A DNA stretch of 64,000 nucleotides from Candidatus Thiodiazotropha endoloripes (lineage in GTDB: Bacteria > Pseudomonadota > Gammaproteobacteria > Chromatiales > Chromatiaceae): the NCBI RefSeq assembly GCF_001708965.1, contig NZ_LVJW01000003.1:2025834-2089833 (forward strand). The letters are read 5' to 3'. Shown in pieces: positions 47,231 through 54,538 of this stretch (the stretch's first letter is position 1; every line of letters begins with the position of its first letter). Made by a program: the position numbers and the translations under genes. The notes beneath the pieces are model-generated. The model was not told where the DNA came from and ran no database searches. It saw nothing but the letters and a program-made list of their open reading frames with translations.

Positions 47231-47653
47231 CTATTTTGTTGCCCAAGCAAGCTGCTGATAGGTTTCGGCTCCCACCGCGGCACAGAGATGATTCATTCCC
47301 TGAATCGCATTGGCAGACGTATCACTGGTGTAGTACTCCAGATCCTTGTAGGTGATTCGCAGACCCAGGCGATCTTTTCCCGCCATGATTCCAAGCATCA
47401 CCCGGGTACCGGGATTTCGCTGTCTGAAATCGATGATCTCAACCTCAGCCGTCTCGGATGAAGATATGGAACGACCACTGCTTTGGGCTTCAGCCCGGTA
47501 GGCCTGCCGGATCAATGGAATGACCTTCGCGTTGTGCGTGCAGGCTCCGCAGTTCCATGTGATATTCAGCTTCGGCAGACTGCCTCCCTGGACACTCAAG
47601 CTGAGCAGAAACAGCACTAAAAACAGCTTCACTTGACTATTCACTTTGTTCAT
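47231..47653 (-). CDS. Hypothetical exported protein
   Basis: A 140-residue protein with a signal peptide (KLFLVLFLLSLSVQGGSLP). The mature part has a CGACTHNAKVIPLIRQAY segment (C-x-x-C) and AEVEIIDFRQRNPGTRVMLGIMAG, KDRLGLRITYKDLEYY. I do not recognise the family; the pattern could be a small periplasmic lipocalin- or DUF4410-like fold but this is only a guess. Start ATG at 47653 (GGGAGAAG upstream); an open frame reaches 47737 but without support. It lies between MITE copies C and A, which face each other. Confidence 0.65.
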   Translation of the reverse strand: MNKVNSQVKLFLVLFLLSLSVQGGSLPKLNITWNCGACTHNAKVIPLIRQAYRAEAQSSGRSISSSETAEVEIIDFRQRNPGTRVMLGIMAGKDRLGLRITYKDLEYYTSDTSANAIQGMNHLCAAVGAETYQQLAWATK

Positions 47654-47842
47654 AACTTCTCCCTGTTCTTCTGAATCGCCACCAAGACCTGTTAATTGAA
47701 TCAATTCACCCAGTCCCCAACCACTCCCGGATGACAAAAAGTCAATTAACTCAGAAACTGAATAACAGTTGTATACGAGGTATCCCTAGCTAGGGTTTTT
47801 TTGTATTTGGAATCGTGAATCCATAGAAGGTATTCAGTGTGA
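47654..47842. other. Spacer between the exported-protein gene and repeat copy A
   Basis: About 190 bp with no gene. It presumably holds the promoter of the 47231-47653 gene. No operator or hairpin was recognised. Confidence 0.45.
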
Positions 47843-48085
47843 TCTCATTGCTGTCCCATAACTTTCAGTCTAACCTGCGCATATCTTAAAGCCCCTCTCC
47901 CTTTACGGGAGAGGGGTTGGGGAGAGGGTGTACGCGAAGCGTTTCATCTAAGCAAAAGATAAAACTGCTTTTACCCTTCATCTTTTATCCTATCGATTCT
48001 TGGTGAAATGATGCCGTTGATTTCCCCCCTCTCCCCCGGCCCCTCTCCCACTGTATACACCCACAAGGGGAGAGGGGGGCTATCC
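47843..48085 (+). repeat. MITE-like element, copy A
   Basis: Same structure as copy B in the same orientation: CTGTCCCATAACTTTCAG, then AAAGCCCCTCTCCC, GGGAGAGGGGTTGGGGAGAGG, GCGAAGCG, CCTTCATCTTTTATC, AATGATGCCGTT and a right end CTCTCCCCCGGCCCCTCTCCCAC...AAGGGGAGAGGGG. It has a dozen extra bases in the right hairpin compared with copy B. No coding capacity. Confidence 0.85.
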
Positions 48086-48158
48086 TACCCACCTACTCAT
48101 TTGGGGAAAATTTGCGGTATCTAATGTGCCCTTGCGGCATCAATAAAACAGCTCCGAA

Positions 48159-48815
48159 CTATCCACCAAGCAGCTTTTCGACCAGCCGCCGATCCAGTGA
48201 CGGAGCTTCTGATATTGCCCGGATCTTAGGCAGCCTGGGAGAATTTAATCGTTTCCTGCGCCAGAAACCCGGCAGTTGCATCGACTGGTTGAGCGCCTGC
48301 ACCCGGCTATCACCCTGATAGCGTCTGGCCAGTTGCTGCTGACAGCTCTGAAACTCACTCAACGGCAACGCTTCAACCCGCCAGTAGTAGTGGTAGTGAT
48401 CCGTTGAAGTCTCTACCCGTATATGGGGTTGTACAGGAAACCGCTCGACATCGATCCCCTGATCGTCATCGATAAAGATCGCCCGGACACGACAGATATC
48501 CTCGACACCGCGCCCAATCCCATTGGTCTGATTGATGGTAGCGGTTATCACGGCACCTGCGCCGTTGAGCTGCACAAGTCTCTCCCAACAGTCGGAAAGC
48601 GAGCCGTGAAGCGCAGTTTCCAAAGGATCCTTTGAGCCGTTGCGGGTATAGGCTGAATCGGAAAAGGTGCGGAAGGAGAACTGCTGATGTTCCGCATCGA
48701 GTGCCTGCAGAAATGACTCAGCCTCCTGCCGGTCCGGTTTAAGCTCACGACCTGACTGCACGATCCAGGAGGCAAGGTGAGCCACACAGGGGTCCCGCTG
48801 AAAACGTCTCTTCAT
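48159..48815 (-). CDS. RepB-type primase-like domain protein
   Basis: A 218-residue protein resembling the RepB/primase polymerase-like domain of plasmid replication proteins: GAGAVITATINQTNGIGRGVEDICRVRAIFIDDD (an acidic strand that would hold catalytic Asp), VETSTDHYHYYWRVEALPLSEFQ, and RVQALNQSMQLPGFWRRKRLNSP. Together these match the recognisable pattern of that family. It has no helicase domain. In a chromosome it is probably a relic of a plasmid or phage, or a standalone primase-like protein. It lies 21 bp downstream of the Memo gene on the same strand. Confidence 0.7.
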   Translation of the reverse strand: MKRRFQRDPCVAHLASWIVQSGRELKPDRQEAESFLQALDAEHQQFSFRTFSDSAYTRNGSKDPLETALHGSLSDCWERLVQLNGAGAVITATINQTNGIGRGVEDICRVRAIFIDDDQGIDVERFPVQPHIRVETSTDHYHYYWRVEALPLSEFQSCQQQLARRYQGDSRVQALNQSMQLPGFWRRKRLNSPRLPKIRAISEAPSLDRRLVEKLLGG

Positions 48816-48836
48816 GGGTTGAGGTTCAAACTTTTT

Positions 48837-49637
48837 TCAAAGGCTCAATGATGGCTCGGTAAAGGCGTAGGCGCCATAACCCACAACCCGGCTCTTATCC
48901 CCGGCGGTATCCCCGGAGTTGCGAAGATCGACGATTTCACCCTGCAGTCCAAGTTTTTTGGCAAGCAGCAGCAGACCTTGAACCGGTATTCTGCCACAGG
49001 CATCCTCGTAGCGGATTGAGTCGGGATCGAGACTGACGATCGATTCACTGGTCTGCTGATCGAGTCGCTGTGCGGTCTCATAGTCGTGAAAGTGGCTGAG
49101 ATCTGAACTGATCACGATTAAAGTCTCCGGCCCACCCCAGAGTTTGCTGAGCACCTCGGAAACGGCCTCGCCCATGGCATCCCCAACCACCATCGGCACC
49201 AGGGTGAAGTCGGTCAGAAGCTGTTGCAGAAACGGCAGTTGAACCTCTAACGAGTGTTCGTTGGCATGGGCCTGATCGAGATGAACCACCTGAGGCAGGT
49301 TCTCCAGCCCGGCAATCAGCTCTTTATCGAGTGGAATATCCCCTAAGGGGGTTCGAAAGGAGTCCGCACTGCTGACGGCCAATCCATGAAAAGGCACCCG
49401 GTGAGAGGGACCAAGCAACACCACCCGCTTGATTCTGTCGGCAACAGGTTTCAGACGGGCGTAGACCCGGGCCGCCACAGGGCCGGAATAGATATAACCG
49501 GCATGGGGCGCGATCAGTGCTTTGGGTGCGTCACCTTCGGGCGCCACGGCATCCAGATAACCCTTTACCATTTCACTCAGCCCGGCCGGGTCGCCAGGAT
49601 AGAAAAGATCGGCGACTGCCGGTTGCCTGACTGTCAT
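48837..49637 (-). CDS. AmmeMemoRadiSam system protein B (MEMO1 family)
   Basis: A 266-residue Memo-family protein related to extradiol dioxygenases: MTVRQPAVADLFYPGDPAGLSEMV, ALIAPHAGYIYSGPVAARVYARL, VVLLGPSHRVPFHGLAVSS, HANEHSLEVQLPFLQQLL, VISSDLSHFHDYETAQRLD and GRIPVQGLLLLAKKLG. These are the conserved His and Asp regions of the family. In bacteria it is usually near AMMECR1 and a radical SAM protein; AMMECR1 is not seen here. Start ATG at 49637, which overlaps the radical SAM stop by 4 bp; the open frame extends 15 codons upstream without support. Confidence 0.88.
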   Translation of the reverse strand: MTVRQPAVADLFYPGDPAGLSEMVKGYLDAVAPEGDAPKALIAPHAGYIYSGPVAARVYARLKPVADRIKRVVLLGPSHRVPFHGLAVSSADSFRTPLGDIPLDKELIAGLENLPQVVHLDQAHANEHSLEVQLPFLQQLLTDFTLVPMVVGDAMGEAVSEVLSKLWGGPETLIVISSDLSHFHDYETAQRLDQQTSESIVSLDPDSIRYEDACGRIPVQGLLLLAKKLGLQGEIVDLRNSGDTAGDKSRVVGYGAYAFTEPSLSL

Positions 49638-50716
49638 AGCGCACCTCTTTGAAGATTGACCAGTTGACGACGACTCCCCCAAACACCAGGTTCAGCTTCA
49701 AACAGTCCCGGCAGTTTCGTGCCGCATTGTTGGCAACACCCATCCGGGGTAAGCGCCCAGCTGCCCAATTCATACCAATCCCGCTGAATCAACCGGCTGC
49801 CGCATTGATGGCACCAGGTGCTCGACTCCTGCGGATCATGCACATTCCCCACATAGGCATACCTGACCCCGTTCTCCATGGCGATCCTTCTTGCCCGGCT
49901 CAGGGTGGTATGGGGTGTGGGCGGATGGTCACGCATCTTCCAGTCGGGATGGAAAGCGGTAAAGTGCATCGGCACCTCCGGCCCGAGGTTTTCCACCACC
50001 CACTGACTCATCGCATGCAACTCCTGATCGGAGTCGTTCTCACCGGGGATCAGCAGCGTGGTGAGTTCGAACCAGACGGAGGTCTCCGCCTTCAGATAGA
50101 GCAGTGTGTCCAGCACCGGCTGCAGGTGGGCACCGGTCAGTTTGTGATAGAAGGTTTCATCGAACGATTTCAGGTCCACATTCGCCGCGTCCATGGTGCG
50201 GTAGAACTCCTCCCGGGGCTCCTCGCAGACATAACCTGCGGTAACCGCCACCGATTTGATATCGATCTCGGCACAGGCTTGGGCCACATCGATCGCATAC
50301 TCGTGAAAGATCACCGGATCATTGTAGGTATAGGCCACGCTGCGGCAGCCACTATTGTGTGCGGCCTGGGCGATGGTTTCCGGTGAAGCGGCGTCAGCCA
50401 GGGTATGCTGCTGTCTCGATTTGCTGATGTCCCAGTTCTGGCAGAATTTACAGGCCAGATTGCAGCCCGCGGTACCAAACGAGAAGATCGGCGTACCGGG
50501 CAGAAAGTGGTTGAGGGGTTTTTTCTCGATGGGATCGACACAGAAACCACTGGAGCGGCCATAGGTATTCAATACCACCGCACCCTGGTAGTTCTCACGC
50601 ACATAACAGAAGCCCTGCTTACCCTCCTTGATCTTGCAATAGCGGGGGCAAAGATCGCACTGCACCCGGTCTTCAGTGAGTTTGTGCCAATATTTTGTAG
50701 GAAAATGGTCGTTCAT
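49634..50716 (-). CDS. AmmeMemoRadiSam system radical SAM enzyme
   Basis: A 360-residue radical SAM protein with the cluster motif CNLACKFCQNWDISKS (~95). The N-terminal zinc-like Cys set is CDLCPRYCKIKEGKQGFCYVREN, and the fold continues with SVAYTYNDPVIFHEYAIDVA and LTTLLIPGENDSDQELHAMSQWV. A C-terminal Cys pair occurs twice (WCHQCGSRL, CCQQCGTKL). This is the PflA-like family that occurs with Memo and AMMECR1. Start ATG at 50716; the open frame further upstream is the hypF 3' end in another frame. It overlaps the Memo gene by 4 bp and follows hypF by 46 bp. Confidence 0.88.
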   Translation of the reverse strand: MNDHFPTKYWHKLTEDRVQCDLCPRYCKIKEGKQGFCYVRENYQGAVVLNTYGRSSGFCVDPIEKKPLNHFLPGTPIFSFGTAGCNLACKFCQNWDISKSRQQHTLADAASPETIAQAAHNSGCRSVAYTYNDPVIFHEYAIDVAQACAEIDIKSVAVTAGYVCEEPREEFYRTMDAANVDLKSFDETFYHKLTGAHLQPVLDTLLYLKAETSVWFELTTLLIPGENDSDQELHAMSQWVVENLGPEVPMHFTAFHPDWKMRDHPPTPHTTLSRARRIAMENGVRYAYVGNVHDPQESSTWCHQCGSRLIQRDWYELGSWALTPDGCCQQCGTKLPGLFEAEPGVWGSRRQLVNLQRGAL

Positions 50717-50762
50717 CTGTGACGCCCAAATACCGCCTCCTCTAACTTTAAATGTAGCCTGT

Positions 50763-53102
50763 TCAGGACAAAGCGACAGCCGCACCGATGGCGGCCTGAC
50801 CCAGAGCCAATCCCCCATCGTTGGAGGGCACCTGGCGGTGGCTGAGCAGTCTGAACCCCTGCCCGCTGAGGTTGGCGGAAACCAGTTCGAACAGGGTCTT
50901 GTTCTGAAAAACACCACCGGACAAGGCGATGGTGTCGAGTTCCGCCTGCCGCGCCAGCTGCGCCGCCAGTTCGCTGATGCTGATCGCCAAACCGGCATGG
51001 AAACGCCAGGCGATCCGCTCCATGGCAACACCCTTGCGCAGATCCTGCAGCAGACCCAGCCAGAGTCCCTCAGCCTGCAGACATTGGACGCCATCGGCCG
51101 CGACCGGGTTCAATCTGTAGCCCTCATCCTCCGGTTCACGACCAAGCCGGGCCAGGGTCTCCAGCTCGATGGCGGCCTGCCCTTCGTAGCTGATCTCCTC
51201 CCGGCAGAGGTTCAACAGCCCCGCCACCCCATCGAACAAGCGGCCGCAGGAGCTGCTCATGGGCGAGTTGACGCTACCACTGACCATGCGGAGAAGCACC
51301 TCGATGGGTTGTTGCTGCAACCATTTCACCGCTTCCAGATCACCCCATTGATCGGCAACCATCTGCCATCCCAGATAGTGATTGAGTTGACTGAAGGTAT
51401 TGCGCCAGGGCTGTTTGATCGCCTGTACACCACCGGGGAGCGGTACAGGATTCAGATGCCCCAGACGCTTGAACCCCAGGTAGTCCGCCTGTAGAAATTC
51501 GCCACCCCAGATGGTGCCGTCGTCACCGTAGCCGGAGCCGTCCAGGGCGATCCCGAGTACCTCACCCCCATCCAGTGGCCACTCATTTTCAGCCAGCACA
51601 CTGGCGATATGCGCATGATGGTGCTGCACCAGCAGCAGCTCCAGCCCCTGCTCCTCTGCCAAGGTCCTGGCGTGCTGGGTCGAGCGATAGTTGGGATGAC
51701 GGTCCGCCACCAGGTGGCTGGGATGGTGATCGTAGAGGCCGGCATAGAGCTCCAGGTTTTTCAGGTAGTCCTGGTAGGAGATCAGGTTCTCAAGATCCCC
51801 GATATGCTGGGAGAGAATCCCCTTTCCCTGACGCAGCAGGCAGAAGGTGTTCTTCAGCTCACCCCCCAGGGCCAGCAGCTCCGGCGCCTGCCCGAAACCC
51901 TCGGGCAGCGGTATGGGGGCTGGCGCATAACCCCGCGCCCTTCGCAACAGTCTGGCCTCTCCATCGACCAACCGCACCACCGAGTCATCCACCCGGTTGA
52001 TGATCTCCCGGTCGTGCAGCAGGAACAGGTCGGCCAGAGGCTGCAGCTGTTCGGTGGCCTCCCGGTTATCGATGCACTGGGGCTCCTCGATCATGTTGCC
52101 GCTGGTCATCACCAGGGGGCGATCCCAGTCGGCCAGTAACAGATGGTGCAAGGGGCTGTAGGGCAGCATGAAACCCAGAGAGGCCTGGCCTGGCGCCAGA
52201 TTCTCCGGCAAACCATTATCCTCCCGCTGTTCGAGCAGCAGGATTGGCGCACTGCTCTCTGCCAGCAATCCGGCTTCCTTTTCGTTGAGCTTGCAGTAAC
52301 GAATAATCACCTCACAATCCCTGGCCATCAGCGCGAAGGGCTTGTGATGACGCCGTTTGCGCTCCCGCAGGGTCGTCACCGCCTGTTCATTGGTGCCGTC
52401 ACAGGCCAGATGAAAGCCGCCGATGCCTTTGATCGCCAGAATCGTCCCTTGGGCGAGGCGCCGGCTCGCCTCCTGAATCGCATCCTCACCGGCCTCAGTC
52501 GGTTCGATCACGTCACCCTGGGCATCACACAACCAGACCTTTGGCCCACACTCGGGACAGGCATTGGGCTGGGCATGAAAGCGTCGGTCGGCCGGATCTT
52601 CATACTCATGGCGACAGGCCTCACAGAGAGGAAAGTGGCGCATGCTGGTGTTGGCCCGGTCGTAGGGGATACGCTCGACGATGGTCAGTCTGGGGCCACA
52701 GTGGGTGCAGTTGGTAAAGGGGTAGCGATAACGCCGGTTCTGTGGATCCTGGAAATCCTCGACACAGGCCTGACAGGTAGCGGCATCAGGCACCACGCCG
52801 GTCTGAATCTCACCCTGCTGACTGACGGTGATCTCAAACGACGCCTGCTCCGGTAGATCATCGGTTGGTTGGCGCTTGAGATCATCGATCCGCGCCAGAG
52901 GTGGCGGATCATCCAACAGCAACTGGCAGAATCGATCGATCTGAGCCGCCTCACCACAGAGATGGATCTCCACCCCCTGGGCATCGTTCCACACCGAGCC
53001 ACGCAAGCCACACTCACGGGCCAGGTGCCAGACTTTGGGTCGAAAACCAACCCCCTGCACCAGCCCCTGAACCCGGATACGCTCAGCTGATTCAAATGCC
53101 AT
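50763..53102 (-). CDS. hypF: Carbamoyltransferase HypF
   Basis: HypF uses carbamoyl phosphate and ATP to make the thiocarbamate on HypE that becomes the CN ligands of [NiFe]-hydrogenase. The 779 residues have the full architecture: acylphosphatase (~1-95, VQGLVQGVGFRPKVWHLAREC), zinc fingers (CQACVEDFQDPQNRRYRYPFTNCTHCG, split here for length), the YrdC-like domain (RRLAQGTILAIKGIGGFHLACDG) and the Kae1-like carbamoyl domain with HHAHIASVLAENEW and ALDGSGYGDDGTIWGGEF. No other hyp gene is in the window. The gene is downstream of a MITE and a fragment duplicate of its own 5' end. Confidence 0.95.
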   Translation of the reverse strand: MAFESAERIRVQGLVQGVGFRPKVWHLARECGLRGSVWNDAQGVEIHLCGEAAQIDRFCQLLLDDPPPLARIDDLKRQPTDDLPEQASFEITVSQQGEIQTGVVPDAATCQACVEDFQDPQNRRYRYPFTNCTHCGPRLTIVERIPYDRANTSMRHFPLCEACRHEYEDPADRRFHAQPNACPECGPKVWLCDAQGDVIEPTEAGEDAIQEASRRLAQGTILAIKGIGGFHLACDGTNEQAVTTLRERKRRHHKPFALMARDCEVIIRYCKLNEKEAGLLAESSAPILLLEQREDNGLPENLAPGQASLGFMLPYSPLHHLLLADWDRPLVMTSGNMIEEPQCIDNREATEQLQPLADLFLLHDREIINRVDDSVVRLVDGEARLLRRARGYAPAPIPLPEGFGQAPELLALGGELKNTFCLLRQGKGILSQHIGDLENLISYQDYLKNLELYAGLYDHHPSHLVADRHPNYRSTQHARTLAEEQGLELLLVQHHHAHIASVLAENEWPLDGGEVLGIALDGSGYGDDGTIWGGEFLQADYLGFKRLGHLNPVPLPGGVQAIKQPWRNTFSQLNHYLGWQMVADQWGDLEAVKWLQQQPIEVLLRMVSGSVNSPMSSSCGRLFDGVAGLLNLCREEISYEGQAAIELETLARLGREPEDEGYRLNPVAADGVQCLQAEGLWLGLLQDLRKGVAMERIAWRFHAGLAISISELAAQLARQAELDTIALSGGVFQNKTLFELVSANLSGQGFRLLSHRQVPSNDGGLALGQAAIGAAVALS

Positions 53103-53215
53103 TGATCTGTTTCATCTCTTTAAGCCGCTCTGCAATGACGATTTGTCACACAGTTTGTCATCACCCAGCAGCCCTTACAAAGTTCCCCTGGACGACCTAG
53201 GGATTGTTTCTGAAT
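53103..53215. other. hypF promoter region
   Basis: Short spacer between the hypF start and MITE copy B. It presumably carries the hypF promoter. No operator was recognised. Confidence 0.4.
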
Positions 53216-53447
53216 CATGATCACTCCTGTCCCACTAACTTTCAGCCTACCCTGAGCAAATCTGAAAGCCCCTCTCCCTTGATGGGAGAGGGGTTGGGGA
53301 GAGGGTGTGCGCGAAGCGCATCAAGTGCGTGAAAGATAAAGCCAATTTAATCCTTCATCTTTTATCTTATCGAGTATTGGTCAAATGATGCCGTTCATTC
53401 TCCCCCTCTCCCCCAGCCCCTCTCCCACAAGGGGAGAGGGGAGTAGC
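53216..53447 (+). repeat. MITE-like element, copy B
   Basis: Direct repeat of copy A: TCCTGTCCCACTAACTTTCAG, AAAGCCCCTCTCCC, GGTTGGGGAGAGG, GCGCGAAGCGC, CCTTCATCTTTTATC, AATGATGCCGTTC and the right hairpin CCCCTCTCCCACAAGGGG. No coding capacity. Its right end joins the broken hypF copy exactly. Confidence 0.87.
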
Positions 53448-53448
53448 T

Positions 53449-53652
53449 CACCCGCTGACTGACTGAGATCTCAAACGATGCATGCCCCGGCAGGTGATCG
53501 GTTGGCTCTCGCTTGAGATCATCGAACCACGCAAGCCACACTCGCGGGCCAGGTGCCAGACCTTGGGCCGGAATCCAATCCCTGCACGAGCCCCTGAACC
53601 CGGATACGCTCAGCTGATTCAATTGCCGTTGATCTGTTTCAATTATCTAAGG
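53449..53652 (-). pseudogene. Truncated, internally deleted duplicate of the hypF 5' end
   Basis: The segment repeats the hypF start region in the same orientation with a gap. 53449-53527 matches hypF 52814-52890 (CTGACTGA, GATCTCAAACGA, ATCGGTTGG, CGCTTGAGATCATCGA); 53528-53652 matches hypF 52998-53122 (CCACGCAAGCCACACTC, GGGCCAGGTGCCAGAC, CCCCTGAACCCGGATACGCT, TTGATCTGTTTCA). About 105 bp are missing between the two parts and there are many substitutions. It cannot make HypF. It starts at the border of MITE copy B. Confidence 0.85.
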
Positions 53653-53671
53653 CCTGATTCCAACAATAAAC

Positions 53672-54094
53672 TTACAGCTTTTTAGCGCCGGGAAGTTGTT
53701 GTGCAGCCATATCGAAACTATAGACACCATCCATAGACTGATTTGTCGATTCGGCATGATATTTTGCCTTGTTGATTATTAAGGCATCAGGAAAATCCAG
53801 TGCTTTTCTCCGCGTAGGTTTTGCCTTTCGAAAGTCAGATAGAGCTCTCCAGACCGTTTGATCATCTTCAAAGCAGAGATTGGGCTCTTCAAATAAACTG
53901 TTTAAAACTTTTATTAACCCATCTTTGCCTAATTTGTACTTTTTCCCTTTCAGGGTCCATAGCGTCTCAACCAGCACGATATCTGTAATCAATACAGTTT
54001 CACTTTCATCGATCAATTTGGCAGCCCTTTTCGACTGCTGTTTGTCATTATCAAGCAGATATCGCAGTAGCACATTGGTATCAATGGCAATCAT
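53672..54094 (-). CDS. PIN-domain toxin (VapC type)
   Basis: A 140-residue PIN-domain ribonuclease. The acidic active-site residues are visible in MIAIDTNVLLRYLLDNDKQQ (first Asp), DIVLVETLWTLKG (Glu), and a third Asp in ALDFPDALIINKAKYH; RRKALDFPDAL is the standard VapC pattern. It would cut specific RNAs when released. Its stop-codon side faces the MITE area. It overlaps the antitoxin gene by 4 bp (ATGA), the usual toxin-after-antitoxin order. Confidence 0.9.
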   Translation of the reverse strand: MIAIDTNVLLRYLLDNDKQQSKRAAKLIDESETVLITDIVLVETLWTLKGKKYKLGKDGLIKVLNSLFEEPNLCFEDDQTVWRALSDFRKAKPTRRKALDFPDALIINKAKYHAESTNQSMDGVYSFDMAAQQLPGAKKL

Positions 54095-54312
54095 TTGTTC
54101 AAGCTACTCTGTAATGACTCTTCATCACTCAGCTTGGGGTTACTCTTGAGCCCTTTTAATATACCTCTAGCCGCACCGGGAGCTTTTTTAATAATCGTAA
54201 TATGCCCTTCTCCATCAACAAAACACTGATACTCATCACCCGGACCGATACCAGCAACTCTGCATTGTTCGACTGGTAGTGTAATTTGACGTTTTGCACT
54301 TACTTTTGGCAT
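54091..54312 (-). CDS. AbrB/SpoVT-fold antitoxin (VapB type)
   Basis: A 73-residue swapped-hairpin DNA-binding antitoxin: PKVSAKRQITLPVEQCRVAGIGPGDEYQCFVDGEGHITIIKK is the AbrB-like domain (~1-45), and the C-terminal tail (AARGILKGLKSNPKLSDEES) would bind the PIN toxin. The pair would repress its own promoter in 54313-54420. The region upstream is A/T-rich. Confidence 0.87.
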   Translation of the reverse strand: MPKVSAKRQITLPVEQCRVAGIGPGDEYQCFVDGEGHITIIKKAPGAARGILKGLKSNPKLSDEESLQSSLNK

Positions 54313-54538
54313 GACCCACCTCTTTACTATCCATAGATATGTAAAGATTATATATAATCTTTACCAAAATGAAAAATGTAAAGATCATGTAATGATAAAC
54401 TGCCAACAGCTGATACACTACTGACTACCGTGTATTACAGTTAACAACATTTCATGGCATGCTTTATTCAGCCAAAAGCAGCGTTTCAACTGATGCGCTA
54501 GTGCCAACATCAAAAAACCCTGAAATACTATCAACACC

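Noticed and set aside
46920-48085. CRISPR array in the repeated CCCCTCTCCC region
   Set aside because: The repeats are hairpin pairs at irregular distances with an inverted copy, not evenly spaced direct repeats with unique spacers; no cas gene is present.
50676-52856. Several plus-strand open frames opposite hypF
   Set aside because: The GC-rich hypF codon usage keeps the opposite strand open; no start signals or protein features.
53395-53622. Minus-strand 75-residue open frame (MNQLSVSGFRG...)
   Set aside because: It is hypF duplicate sequence running into the MITE hairpin, so it is a pseudogene fragment and not a gene.
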